Positions 1 to 8,615 of a DNA stretch of 31,501 bases are shown here, one piece after another. How positions within the stretch are numbered: position 1 is the stretch's first letter; each line of letters begins with the position of its first letter. The notes beneath the pieces were generated by a model. That model was not told the origin of the DNA. It saw nothing but the letters and a program-made list of their open reading frames with translations, and made no database searches. This DNA comes from UBA668 sp049318165 (GTDB lineage Bacteria; Actinomycetota; Acidimicrobiia; Acidimicrobiales; Ilumatobacteraceae): assembly GCA_049318165.1 (NCBI GenBank), contig JBMOGW010000011.1, forward strand, positions 1 through 31,501, read 5' to 3'. A program made the position numbers and the translations under genes.

Positions 1-568
1 GTTCGACGAGCCGTCGCGCCGCGCGGCGCACGGTGGACGTCAGCCGCTGCAGCCAGGTCGCGTTGGGAGGGGCCGGTGCGTACAGCAACCGCTCCAGGTG
101 CCGGTTGAGCACGAACAGCACGCCCTGCACCACCTGGCTCACCGACGCCACGCCATCCGGGTCGTCCCACGGGTCGCCGTCGGTGTCGGGGAAGTAGCCG
201 AGGTACTGGTGCCACGCCCCGTCGAAGTACTCGGTGTTCCACGTGGTGACCGAGGGCAGGAACTCGTCGCGCATCAGCAGCGGTGGTTCGTCCGGGTGGC
301 TCGCGTTCCATTCCTCGAACACGTCACGCAGCAGATGGAGCGAGTTGAAGTACATGTTCCCGAAGACGTGGATGCCGTGCTCCTGGATGCGTTCGGCGGC
401 GTCCTCGTTGCGTCCGGTGGCGCACTTGCCGCCGATGCGCCAGCCCATCTGGTAGATGTCGACCTCGTAGTGGTCGTGCCATCCGGGCGTCGCGGTCAGT
501 GCTGCGGCGGTGGCCAGGCCGGCGGGCCCCGCGCCGACGATCACGATCCTCGGCAGCGCGTCGGTCAC
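1..568 (-). CDS. FAD/NAD(P)-binding oxidoreductase, C-terminus beyond window edge
   Basis: Only the first 189 codons lie in the window. The protein opens with a classical dinucleotide-binding motif, VIVGAGPAGLATA (residues 9-21, glycines at 12, 14 and 17). A second glycine-rich turn, GWRIGGKCATGR, follows about 30 residues later, as in amine-oxidase, phytoene-desaturase and squalene-desaturase type flavoproteins. The stretch EHGIHVFGNMYFN then resembles the FAD-contacting segment of that superfamily. The substrate cannot be read from this fragment. The start is GTG at 568. Its first bases overlap the TGA stop of the upstream cyclase/NTPase gene by 4 bases (GTGA), so the two are probably translationally coupled. 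The family call is firm at the superfamily level only; a carotenoid or squalene role is a guess. Confidence 0.8.
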   Translation of the reverse strand, partial: MTDALPRIVIVGAGPAGLATAAALTATPGWHDHYEVDIYQMGWRIGGKCATGRNEDAAERIQEHGIHVFGNMYFNSLHLLRDVFEEWNASHPDEPPLLMRDEFLPSVTTWNTEYFDGAWHQYLGYFPDTDGDPWDDPDGVASVSQVVQGVLFVLNRHLERLLYAPAPPNATWLQRLTSTVRRAARRLVE

Positions 569-3327
569 GCCGTGCCCGCCGGGGCCAGTGCGTGGGCGAT
601 CGCTTCGTTCAGCGTCCAGGGCGCTTCACGGCGCACCTGCTCGACCAGCTCGGGTGCGCGCACCTGCAGATGGGCGCGGCGGGTCTCGCGCTTGCCGCGG
701 ATGATGTCCCAGTGCCCGTAGCCGCGGCCGGCGGCGAACGCGTCGGCGGCATGCCACAGCCGCGCCGCCGTCGCCTCCTCGTGACGGCCGATCGCCGACC
801 AGGCGGCACACTCGAGCATCACCCAGCAGGCCCACAGGTTGCCGACCTCGCGTGCCGCGCGCATGGACTCTCGCCACCACCGTTCGGCGCGGTCGTCGTC
901 GCCGGCGTGGAACATCGCCAGCGACACGAAGGCCGAGGCGAGCACGAAGCGCATCTTCAGTCCGCTCTGCTCGATCTGCGCGGCACCCACCTCCAGTCGG
1001 GCGAGGTCGGACTCGCCCTGGTAGGTCTTCGCCACGAGGCGCATCGTGTCCGCGAACGCAGGCCACCACCCGGGCGTGGCACCGGGCAGGTGCTCGGCCG
1101 CGTCGTACAGGCCCAGTGCGAGTTGCTGATCGCCGGCGGCGGTGGCCGACTGTCCGGCGCTCCAGTACGCCTGCCGCGCCAGGTTGGGGGCCACCGGTGC
1201 CGCGGCGCGGGCGGCCAACGCCCAGGTACGTGCGGCCGCCATGCCGTCGCCGCGTGCCGAGTCGATGAAGCCGGAACCGAAGGCCGCGCCTCCGGCTGCC
1301 ATGGGCCCCAGTCGTCCTTCGGCCAGCTGCATCTCGAGCAGCTCGCGCACCTGCACCGCACGCGGCAGCTCGCCGGCCATGGTGGCCACCCACAGGAGCG
1401 GCACGTGCACCAGCGCGGTGTCGTCGTGGCCGGGATCGTGGTGGGCGAGTTCGTCGAACACCTGCAGTGCGACCCCGACGTGCCCGGTCTCGGCCCAATA
1501 GAGGTCGAGCGAACCGGCGAGCGACATCGCTGAGCGGTGGCGGCCACCGGCGTGGGCGCGGCGGATGGCCGACAGGTAGTTGTCGAGGTCGGCGGAGAGG
1601 CTGACGAACATCGGCGGGTCGACGTGACCGTCGAGCAGCGCCACCGCGGCGCGGGCGGTGGCTCGGCAGTGATCGAAATGCGCAGCGACGGCATCGTCGG
1701 CGTGGCCGGTCTCGGCGAGGCGCGCGGCGGCGAACTGGCGCACCGGCTCGGGCAGGCGATAGCGCATGCGCGCCCCGACCGGCTGGCCGGAGACGAGCGA
1801 CTTGTCGAGCAGCGACTCGACCACGTCGATCGGGTCCTTCACGCCGGCGGCTCGGGCGAGGGACTCGGCACCCGCGAGGTCGAACCCGCCCACGAACACG
1901 GCACTCCAGCACAGCAGTGCCCGCTCGTCGTCGTCGAGCAGTTCGTACGACCAGGCGATCGTGGCCTCGAGCGAGCGCTGCCGCTCCGCGGCGACGGCGC
2001 CGCGCTGGCGCAGCAGCGACATCGTGTCGTCGAGTCGTTCGGCGATCTGCCGTGGCGTCAGCGTGCGCACTCGTGCCGCGGCCAGTTCGATGCCGAGCGG
2101 CGAGCCTTCGACGGCCTCGCAGATCGCGTCGATCGAGTCGACGGTGACGTGGTCGAGGGCGATCATCGGGTTGGCAGCGAGTGCCCGGTCCATGAACAGC
2201 TCGGCCGCGGGCGACGCCCTGCCGGGTGTGCGCACGGTGGGCAGCGGTGCCAGCGGCATCGCGCGTTCCTCCGGCAGCCCGAGCCGCACGCGGCTGGTGG
2301 CGAGCAGGGTGACGTGCGGGCAGCCGGCGAGCAGCCGCGCGACGGTGGCGATCGCGGTGGCGATCACGTGCTCGCAGTTGTCCAGCACCAGCAGCATCTG
2401 TCGCGGCGCGAGGTGGCGCACGAGTTCGGCGAGCAGGTCGTCACCATGCGCGGTGCGCGCGGCGCCGTCGTCGCCGAACACCCGCTCGGCCAGGCGCAGC
2501 ACCACGTCGCTGTCACCGCCGTCGGCCAGCTCCACGATGGTGACGCCGTCGGCGTGACGGTGCCCGGCACTCGCGGCCACTTCCACCGCGAGGCGCGTCT
2601 TGCCGGTGCCGCCGGCAGCGACGAGGGTGACCAGCCGGTTGCCCTGCAGCGCCGCGGTGAGCGCGGCCACTTCGTCCTCTCGGCCGATGAACGCGCTCGA
2701 CGGACGCGCGACGCGTGCGGTGACGGCGTAGGCCCGTGGTGGCGGGAACTCCACGCCGGCGACGGTGGCGAGGTGATGCAGGGGAATGGGCTCGGGCAGG
2801 TCGCGGAGCATGAACGTGCCGAGGAAGTGGATCGACGTACCGTCCGGCCGCTGGCGCAGGGCCTCCACGGCCTCCTGCGACAGCAGGATCTGACCGCCGT
2901 GCGCCGCCGACATCACTCGAGCCGCGCGGTTGGGGGAGGGACCGAAGTAGTTGCCGTCGCGCTCGAACGCGCGACCGACGTGGATGCCCATCCGCACCCC
3001 TGGGGCCAAGCCGCTGGGCCACGCCTGTGCAGCGAGCGATCGCTGCACCGCGACGGCGCAGGAAACCGCCTCGTCGACCGAGTGGAAACCGGCACCGAAC
3101 GCATCGCCGGCGATCGAGAACACGGCGCCGCGGTGGTCGGCGATCTCGGTCTTCAGAGTGTGGTCGTGGCGCTCGAGCACCTCGTTCATCAGGTCGGTGT
3201 GACGCTCCCACGCGGACGTGCTGCCCTGCAGGTCGGTGAACAGGAACGCGACCAGTCCGCTCGGTGGCGGTCCGGCCCGGTCGCCGGATGAAGCCTCGCG
3301 CGGAAGGTCTCGATCGGCGGTGGTCAT
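565..3327 (-). CDS. Class III adenylate/guanylate cyclase-domain protein with NTPase and helical repeat region
   Basis: A 920-residue predicted cytosolic signalling protein. Residues about 22-190 form a class III nucleotide cyclase domain with FTDLQGST (30-37), AGDAF and NYFGPSPNRAARV. Next comes a STAND/AfsR-like ATPase with Walker A GGTGKTR (239-245) and Walker B LLVLDNCEH (about 312-320). The C-terminal half is alanine-rich and helical, like a TPR-type sensor. Metal-binding aspartates and the NRAAR residues are present. The usual base-specifying lysine before GD is serine, and the aspartate of the DVYG motif is asparagine, so cyclase activity is uncertain. I chose ATG 3327; an in-frame GTG at 3411 would add 28 poorly conserved-looking residues. 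The gene overlaps the downstream flavoprotein by 4 bases. There is no membrane segment. Confidence 0.88.
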   Translation of the reverse strand: MTTADRDLPREASSGDRAGPPPSGLVAFLFTDLQGSTSAWERHTDLMNEVLERHDHTLKTEIADHRGAVFSIAGDAFGAGFHSVDEAVSCAVAVQRSLAAQAWPSGLAPGVRMGIHVGRAFERDGNYFGPSPNRAARVMSAAHGGQILLSQEAVEALRQRPDGTSIHFLGTFMLRDLPEPIPLHHLATVAGVEFPPPRAYAVTARVARPSSAFIGREDEVAALTAALQGNRLVTLVAAGGTGKTRLAVEVAASAGHRHADGVTIVELADGGDSDVVLRLAERVFGDDGAARTAHGDDLLAELVRHLAPRQMLLVLDNCEHVIATAIATVARLLAGCPHVTLLATSRVRLGLPEERAMPLAPLPTVRTPGRASPAAELFMDRALAANPMIALDHVTVDSIDAICEAVEGSPLGIELAAARVRTLTPRQIAERLDDTMSLLRQRGAVAAERQRSLEATIAWSYELLDDDERALLCWSAVFVGGFDLAGAESLARAAGVKDPIDVVESLLDKSLVSGQPVGARMRYRLPEPVRQFAAARLAETGHADDAVAAHFDHCRATARAAVALLDGHVDPPMFVSLSADLDNYLSAIRRAHAGGRHRSAMSLAGSLDLYWAETGHVGVALQVFDELAHHDPGHDDTALVHVPLLWVATMAGELPRAVQVRELLEMQLAEGRLGPMAAGGAAFGSGFIDSARGDGMAAARTWALAARAAAPVAPNLARQAYWSAGQSATAAGDQQLALGLYDAAEHLPGATPGWWPAFADTMRLVAKTYQGESDLARLEVGAAQIEQSGLKMRFVLASAFVSLAMFHAGDDDRAERWWRESMRAAREVGNLWACWVMLECAAWSAIGRHEEATAARLWHAADAFAAGRGYGHWDIIRGKRETRRAHLQVRAPELVEQVRREAPWTLNEAIAHALAPAGTA

Positions 3328-3371
3328 CGTTGGTCTCGTCCGGTGGACGCGAACGACGCCCACCCGCGGCG

Positions 3372-3377
3372 AACCTA
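3372..3377 (-). promoter_or_regulatory. Candidate -10 box of the cyclase gene
   Basis: The 96-base gap between folP and the cyclase gene contains TAGGTT on the minus strand, 44 bases before the ATG. It fits the TANNNT shape seen before several genes here. No clear -35 box is visible. Confidence 0.25.
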
Positions 3378-3423
3378 CCAGTCGGGTCGCGGGCCGCGGG
3401 ACGGCGACCACGCTCGGTGGCCG

Positions 3424-4230
3424 TCAGGCGGGGCGGTGGGCGGCGATCGCGTGCCACACGTGCAGCGCCTGCACGTGGGCGGCCACGTCGTGGACGCGCA
3501 GGATGCTGGCTCCGTGGGCCACCGCGGCCAGGCCGGCGGCGATGGTGCCACCGAGCCGCTCGTCCACCGAGGCGCCGCCGGCGAGTTCGGCGATGAAGCG
3601 CTTGCGCGACACGCCGACGAGCACCGGCCGACGCAGGTCGGCGAGGTGCTCGAGCGAGGCGAGGAGCGCGAGGTTGTGCTCGGTGTGCTTGCCGAACCCG
3701 ATGCCGGGGTCGACGATGATGTCGGTGATCCCGGCGTCGTGGCATTCGTCGATGCGCCGAGCGAGGAAGTCACGCACTTCCGCCACGACGTCGTCGTAGC
3801 TCGGCGAGCGGTGCATCGTGGCGAGGTCGGCGCTGGGCGAGTGGCTGATGACCACCCGTGCGCCGGTCTCGGCGGCGACGCGGACCAGGTCTGGCTCGAC
3901 GAAACCGGTGATGTCGTTGATGATCCGCGCGCCGGCCTGCATCGCGGCAGCTGCCGTGGCGGCGTGGCGGGTGTCGATGCTGACGGTCAACCCGTGTTCG
4001 GCGAGCGCCCGCACCACCGGCAGGACGCGCTCGGTCTCCTCCACCGGGTCGACGTCGACGGCACCGGGGCGGGTGCTCTCGCCACCGATGTCGATGATCG
4101 TGGCGCCTTCGGCCGCCAGTTGGAGCCCGTGGGCGATCGCCGCGTCGACGTGCGCGAAGCGGCCGCCGTCGCTGAACGAGTCCGGTGTGACGTTGACGAT
4201 CCCCATGACCTGCGTGTGCACGACTGTCAC
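3424..4230 (-). CDS. folP: Dihydropteroate synthase
   Basis: FolP condenses p-aminobenzoate with hydroxymethyl-dihydropterin diphosphate in folate synthesis and is the sulfonamide target. The 268-residue protein has both family signatures: MGIVNVTPDSFSDGG (9-23) and GATIIDIGGESTRPGA (42-57). It also has the pterin-site stretch VDPGIGFGK and the SRKRF lysine/arginine motif. Length is normal for a bacterial single-domain enzyme. The start is GTG at 4230, which overlaps the stop of the upstream pabB-pabC fusion by 4 bases. The two genes therefore form one unit that makes p-aminobenzoate and then uses it. Folate genes such as folB, folK or folE are not in the window. Confidence 0.97.
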   Translation of the reverse strand: MTVVHTQVMGIVNVTPDSFSDGGRFAHVDAAIAHGLQLAAEGATIIDIGGESTRPGAVDVDPVEETERVLPVVRALAEHGLTVSIDTRHAATAAAAMQAGARIINDITGFVEPDLVRVAAETGARVVISHSPSADLATMHRSPSYDDVVAEVRDFLARRIDECHDAGITDIIVDPGIGFGKHTEHNLALLASLEHLADLRRPVLVGVSRKRFIAELAGGASVDERLGGTIAAGLAAVAHGASILRVHDVAAHVQALHVWHAIAAHRPA

Positions 4231-5990
4231 TCTGGCCCATCCAGCAGCACCGCCGCACGTCGTCCGCGCAGTGCGCTCACCACGTGCAGCTCGTCGACGG
4301 TCCGGAGTTCGTCGATCGTGAGCCGCCGTTCCTCCACCGATCCCTCGTGCACCAGCGCCGCACGGCCCACGCCGGCCAGTCCGCCGGACGACAGGGGCGG
4401 CGTGCACCAACGGCCGCCGATGCGGAACAGCAGGTTGGCGCGGCACGTCTCGACCACGTCACCGGCGAGGTTCCACAGGATCACGTCGTCGGCGTCAGGG
4501 TGCTGCGCGGCGATCTCGTCGTACACCGAACGCTCGCTGGTCTTGTGCACCATCAGTTCGGCGTGGCTGTCGACCGCGGCCTCCGCCAGGCGAAGGCGCA
4601 CCGGACCCGGTTCGTCGGCGATGGGGTCGAGCGTGGTGGCGGTGGTGCCGTCGCGGGCGAGCAGCAGCCGCAGGCGGTGTGGGCCGGCGACATCGGCGGC
4701 GAGTGCTTCGAGCAGTGCGCGCACGTGGGCCTCGTCGATGTCGAAGTCGAAGTGGTGCGCCGAGCCGGCCAGCCGGTCGAGGTGCCGGTCGAGGTGCAGC
4801 ACCGAGCCGTCCTCGGCGCGCATCGTCTCCAGCAGCCGGAACTCGGTGCGCTCGGCGGTCAGCACCGCCGCCTTGGCGTCCACCTCGCGATTCTCGGCGT
4901 CGGGTTCGCTGTCGGCGGTGATCCCGCCGCCCGCCCCGTACGTCAGCAGCGCCGGCCCGCCGTCGTTCCCGCGGCGCACCACAGCGGTGCGGATGGCCAC
5001 GCTGAACACCGACCTCGGCCGGGGCTCGTCGGCGCCCTGCGGCCGCAGTAGGCCGATGGCCCCGCAGTACATGCCGCGCGCCCAGGGCTCGAGCGCGGTG
5101 ATGTGCCGCATCGCGCTCACCTTCGGTGCGCCGGTGATGCTGCCGCACGGGAACAGTGCGTCGAACAGGTCGACGAGCGTGACGTCGGGCTCGATCTCGC
5201 CGGTGACGGTGGACGTGAGCTGCCACACCGTCTCGTAGCGCTCCATGCGCAACAGCGACGGCACGCGCACCGTGCCGATGCGGGCGACGCGACCGATGTC
5301 GTTGCGCAGCAGGTCGGTGATCATCACGTTCTCGGCGCGGTCCTTCTCCGATGCGGCCAGCTGCCGGGCGGCGTCGGCGTCGTCGTGTGGACGGGCCGAA
5401 CGGCGGATGGTGCCCTTCATGGGCCGGCTCTGCACCATGGCGCCGCGGGTCTCGAAGAACAGCTCGGGTGATGCGCTCACGATCACGTGATCGCCGAGGT
5501 CGAGGTAGGCGTTGAACCGTCCGCGCTGCGCGGTGGCCATGCGCGCGTAGAGGTCGAGCGGGTCGCCGTGCAGCGTCCCGTCCAGCCGGTCGGTGAGGTT
5601 GATCTGGTACGCCGATCCGGAGGCGATGATCTCGCGGATCTCGTCCACCGAACGGCCGTACCAATCGGCGCCACCTCGCCGTTCGATGCCGGTCACGTCC
5701 ACCGCACCCGTGCCGCGCGTGATCGCCTCGGTCAGCTGCACGTCGTCGACCGCCGCATACCAGGCGAGTGGCAGCCCGTCCTCGGGCGGGTGCACCGTCT
5801 GCGCCGGGTCGAACGCGGGCCCCGCTTCGTACGCCACTGCGACAGCCACCCACGATCCGCCTCGGGCGTGCGCCTCCGCCTCGGCCAGCAGCGGGCGCAC
5901 GCCGTCGAGGTCGTGCGTGGACGCGACCGAGTGGGGCGTGCCGAGCAGCACGCCCCTACCGGTGCGGAGGTCGTCGAAGCGCGCGATCAC
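4227..5990 (-). CDS. pabB: Aminodeoxychorismate synthase component I fused to aminodeoxychorismate lyase (PabB-PabC)
   Basis: The 587-residue fusion turns chorismate into p-aminobenzoate. Residues about 110-370 are the chorismate-binding domain with RPMKGT (189-194; K192 matches the catalytic lysine of PabB), KDRAENVMITDLLRND (217-232) and PCGSITGAPK. Residues about 385-587 are a class IV aminotransferase-type lyase, with HKTSERSVYD carrying the likely PLP lysine K483. PabB-PabC fusions are known in bacteria. The glutaminase PabA is absent here, so amide nitrogen must come from a PabA/TrpG encoded elsewhere. The start GTG 5990 lies 28 bases after the thiolase stop; longer forms would run into the thiolase gene. 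A TAGCGT box 12 bases upstream may give the pair its own promoter. Confidence 0.93.
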   Translation of the reverse strand: MIARFDDLRTGRGVLLGTPHSVASTHDLDGVRPLLAEAEAHARGGSWVAVAVAYEAGPAFDPAQTVHPPEDGLPLAWYAAVDDVQLTEAITRGTGAVDVTGIERRGGADWYGRSVDEIREIIASGSAYQINLTDRLDGTLHGDPLDLYARMATAQRGRFNAYLDLGDHVIVSASPELFFETRGAMVQSRPMKGTIRRSARPHDDADAARQLAASEKDRAENVMITDLLRNDIGRVARIGTVRVPSLLRMERYETVWQLTSTVTGEIEPDVTLVDLFDALFPCGSITGAPKVSAMRHITALEPWARGMYCGAIGLLRPQGADEPRPRSVFSVAIRTAVVRRGNDGGPALLTYGAGGGITADSEPDAENREVDAKAAVLTAERTEFRLLETMRAEDGSVLHLDRHLDRLAGSAHHFDFDIDEAHVRALLEALAADVAGPHRLRLLLARDGTTATTLDPIADEPGPVRLRLAEAAVDSHAELMVHKTSERSVYDEIAAQHPDADDVILWNLAGDVVETCRANLLFRIGGRWCTPPLSSGGLAGVGRAALVHEGSVEERRLTIDELRTVDELHVVSALRGRRAAVLLDGPE

Positions 5991-6001
5991 AGGGACCGCG
6001 G

Positions 6002-6007
6002 ACGCTA
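6002..6007 (-). promoter_or_regulatory. Candidate -10 box (TAGCGT) of pabB-folP
   Basis: TAGCGT on the minus strand sits in the 28-base gap after the thiolase stop, with 11 bases between it and the GTG start. The same GGTAGCGT string precedes the crotonase gene at 8581-8588. No -35 box is evident. Confidence 0.3.
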
Positions 6008-6018
6008 CCCGGAACGGG

Positions 6019-7266
6019 TCAGACGCGCTCGACGATGATCGCCGGCGCCATACCGCCCGCGGCGCACATGGTGACCAGGCCATAGCGGCCGCCCGTGCGC
6101 TCGAGCTCGTCGATGATGGTGCCGATCAGCATCGCGCCGGTGGCGGCGATCGGGTGGCCGAGGGCCATCGCGCCACCGTTGACGTTCACCTTGTCGCGAT
6201 CGAGGTCGAGGTCGCGGATGAACTTCTCGGCGACGACGGCGAACGCCTCGTTGATCTCGAACAGGTCGATGTCGTCGATGCTCAGGCCGGCCTTGGCCAG
6301 CACCTTCTTGGCGGCCGGCACCGGGGCGTTGAGCATCAGCGTCGGGTCGTCACCGATGTTGGCGGCGGCCACGACACGGGCCCGCGGCGTCCAACCGTTG
6401 GCCTTCACCGCACGATCGCTGGCGACGAGGATCGCCGCAGCGCCGTCGACGACGCCGGAGCTGTTGCCGGCGTGGTGCACGTGGGTGATGTCGAGACCCG
6501 GGTAACGGGCGAGCACCATCGAACGCAGCGTGATGCCGCTCGCGTCGAGCGGGAAGTCGGCCATCGCCTCGAACGACGGGGCCAGCTTGGCCAGACCCTC
6601 GAGCGTGGTCTGCGGGCGGGGGAACTCCTCGTGGTCGAGGGCCAGAGTGCCGTCCTCCTTGTAGACCGGCACGAGGCTGCGGTCGAAGCGGCCCTCGGCG
6701 ATGGCACGGGCGGCACGCTGCTGCGACACGTAGGCCAGCTCGTCGAGCGCCTCACGCGGGATGCCCTCGAGCGAAGCGATGGCGTCGGCGGCGACGCCCT
6801 GATGGGTCTGCGGGTGACGGGCGCGCAGGCGCAGGTTGCCGGCGTCCATCAGCGGGGCGCGGACGCCCGCCTGGGCGGCACCGAGTGCCGGGTGCAGGCT
6901 CATCATCTCGCAGCCGCCGGCGATCACCACGTCCTCCATGCCGGCGATCACCGACGCGGCGGCCATGTTGGTGGTGGTGATGCCCGAGCCGCAGAAGCGG
7001 TCGAGGGTGACGCCCGAGGCCTTCACGTCGAAGCCGGCGTCGAGCAGCGCCATGCGGGCGAGGTCGCCGCCCTGGGTGCCCACCTGCATGCTCGTGCCGA
7101 AGATGACGTCGTCGACGGCGGAGGTGTCGATGTCGTTGCGGTCGCGGAGTGCGGACAGCACCGTCGCACCGAGCTGCTGCGGGTGGATGTCGGCGAGCGC
7201 GCCCTTGCCGACCTTGCCCACGCCTCGCGGGGTACGGACGGCGTCGATGATCCAGGCCTCGGACAT
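6019..7266 (-). CDS. Acetyl-CoA C-acyltransferase (thiolase)
   Basis: A 415-residue thiolase, which cleaves 3-ketoacyl-CoA in beta-oxidation or, in reverse, joins acyl-CoAs. The nucleophile is C92 in DRFCGSG. NEAF (339-342), GHP with H371, and CAAGG with C401 complete the active site. All are intact, so it should be active. Length and motif order match FadA/acetyl-CoA acetyltransferase proteins; substrate chain length cannot be read. The start is ATG 7266, with GAAAGG about 12 bases upstream. It diverges from an acyl-CoA dehydrogenase across a 144-base region that carries a tandem 13-base repeat, so the two may share control. It is upstream of pabB-folP on the same strand, but that linkage looks positional rather than functional. 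Confidence 0.95.
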   Translation of the reverse strand: MSEAWIIDAVRTPRGVGKVGKGALADIHPQQLGATVLSALRDRNDIDTSAVDDVIFGTSMQVGTQGGDLARMALLDAGFDVKASGVTLDRFCGSGITTTNMAAASVIAGMEDVVIAGGCEMMSLHPALGAAQAGVRAPLMDAGNLRLRARHPQTHQGVAADAIASLEGIPREALDELAYVSQQRAARAIAEGRFDRSLVPVYKEDGTLALDHEEFPRPQTTLEGLAKLAPSFEAMADFPLDASGITLRSMVLARYPGLDITHVHHAGNSSGVVDGAAAILVASDRAVKANGWTPRARVVAAANIGDDPTLMLNAPVPAAKKVLAKAGLSIDDIDLFEINEAFAVVAEKFIRDLDLDRDKVNVNGGAMALGHPIAATGAMLIGTIIDELERTGGRYGLVTMCAAGGMAPAIIVERV

Positions 7267-7287
7267 GTGGGGTCAACCTTTCGTGAA

Positions 7288-7313
7288 GTGGTCGATCGTG
7301 GTGGTCGATCGTG
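7288..7313. repeat. Perfect tandem 13-base repeat between divergent thiolase and acyl-CoA dehydrogenase genes
   Basis: GTGGTCGATCGTG occurs twice, head to tail and without mismatch. Each unit holds the palindrome CGATCG. It begins 22 bases upstream of the thiolase ATG, where a repressor could block transcription. A TetR-type fatty-acid regulator operator is one possible reading, but this is an inference. Confidence 0.6.
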
Positions 7314-7410
7314 AGGGGTGGGCGCACGCTGCGTTGGGAGGGCGCCACGTCGCGCTGACAGCATGGTGGACGCGCCGTTCGCAGGACGAACGCTGCGCAG
7401 GGAGGACGTC

Positions 7411-8559
7411 ATGCAGCGCCACTGTTTCGAGGACGAGCACGAACTGTTCCGCGAGTCGTTCCGCACGTTCCTGCAGCGTGAGGTGGTGCCGCACAACGAC
7501 GAGTGGGAGCACGCCGGCATCGTCGACCGGGGCGTGTTCCGCGCTGCGGGCAGTGCCGGGTTCCTCGGCATGGCGGCGCCCGAGTCGTTGGGCGGCGGTG
7601 GCGTCACCGACTTCCGCTACAACCAGATCATCGCCGAGGAGCTGCAGCAGCAGGACATCAACGCCGCCGGCCTGGGCATGACGCTGCACAACGACATCTG
7701 CCTGCCGTACTTCCTGCATCAGACCAACGACGAGCAGCGCGAGCGCTGGGTGCCGGGCATCTGCGCCGGCACGTCGATCACCGCCGTGGCGATGACCGAG
7801 CCGGGCATCGGCTCCGACCTGGCGTCGATGACCACCACCGCCATCCGCGACGGCGACCACTACGTGGTGAACGGCTCGAAGACGTTCATCACCAACGGCA
7901 TCAACGCCGACCTGATCATCACCGCCGTGAAGACCGACCCGACCCAGCGCCACGCCGGGATGTCGCTGCTGGTGCTCGAGCGCGGCATGGAGGGTTTCGA
8001 GCGCGGCCGCAACCTCGACAAGATCGGCATGCACGCGCAGGACACGGCCGAGCTGTTCTTCACCGACGTGCGCGTGCCGGTGGCGAACCGGTTGGGCGAG
8101 GAGGGCCAGGGGTTCCGCTACCTGACGGCGAACCTGGCGCAGGAGCGTCTGTCGATCGCCATCACGGCGGTCGCGGCCGCCCGCCGGGCCTTCGACATCT
8201 CGCTCGCCTACGCGAAGGAGCGGAAGGCGTTCAACCAACCGATCGGCAGCTTCCAGCACAACCGGTTCACGCTGGCGGAGATGTCGACCGAGATCGACAT
8301 CGCGCAGGCCTACATCGATCGCAGCGTCGAGGCGTTGAACGCCGACGAGTTGACCGCGGACGACGCAGCGAAGGCGAAGTGGTGGTGCACCGAGCTGCAG
8401 GGCCGGGTGATCGATGCGGGCGTGCAGTTGCACGGCGGGTACGGCTTCATGACGGAGTACCCGATCGCCCGCGCGTACGCCGACGCACGCATCACCCGCA
8501 TCTACGGTGGGACGACCGAGATCATGAAAGAGATCATCGGCCGATCGCTGGGCGTCTGA
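7411..8559 (+). CDS. Acyl-CoA dehydrogenase, long-chain type
   Basis: A 382-residue FAD enzyme that makes the 2,3-double bond in acyl-CoA. Both family signatures are visible: VAMTEPGIGSDLASM (126-140) and, near the end, QLHGGYGF followed by RIYGGTTEIMKEI. The medium-chain catalytic glutamate position (YEGT) is glycine here. The glutamate E245 in AQERLSIA matches the alternative helix-G base used by long-chain and isovaleryl-CoA dehydrogenases, and YGGTTEIMKE is close to long-chain enzymes. ATG 7411 is chosen because GGGAGGA lies just upstream; an ATG-like extension to 7318 lacks such support. It is divergent from the thiolase and is followed by a crotonase 56 bases later, a plausible beta-oxidation set. 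Confidence 0.94.
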   Translation: MQRHCFEDEHELFRESFRTFLQREVVPHNDEWEHAGIVDRGVFRAAGSAGFLGMAAPESLGGGGVTDFRYNQIIAEELQQQDINAAGLGMTLHNDICLPYFLHQTNDEQRERWVPGICAGTSITAVAMTEPGIGSDLASMTTTAIRDGDHYVVNGSKTFITNGINADLIITAVKTDPTQRHAGMSLLVLERGMEGFERGRNLDKIGMHAQDTAELFFTDVRVPVANRLGEEGQGFRYLTANLAQERLSIAITAVAAARRAFDISLAYAKERKAFNQPIGSFQHNRFTLAEMSTEIDIAQAYIDRSVEALNADELTADDAAKAKWWCTELQGRVIDAGVQLHGGYGFMTEYPIARAYADARITRIYGGTTEIMKEIIGRSLGV

Positions 8560-8582
8560 CCGACCATGCACCCGAGTCGCGG

Positions 8583-8588
8583 TAGCGT
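8583..8588 (+). promoter_or_regulatory. Candidate -10 box (TAGCGT) of the crotonase gene
   Basis: TAGCGT lies 27 bases before the crotonase ATG, within the context GGTAGCGTTCGCG. The first nine bases but one match the string before pabB. A weak AGGA ribosome site follows. Confidence 0.25.
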
Positions 8589-8615
8589 TCGCGTCGCCAG
8601 GACGGCGCACCTCGC

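Noticed and set aside
1537..3291. Long plus-strand open frame opposite the cyclase gene
   Set aside because: Rich in Gly, Arg, Val and His with no motifs; the minus-strand protein has clear cyclase and P-loop motifs.
3424..4230. Sulfonamide-resistant Sul-type dihydropteroate synthase
   Set aside because: It has the normal chromosomal FolP motifs and sits in a folate unit, with no mobile-element sequence around it.
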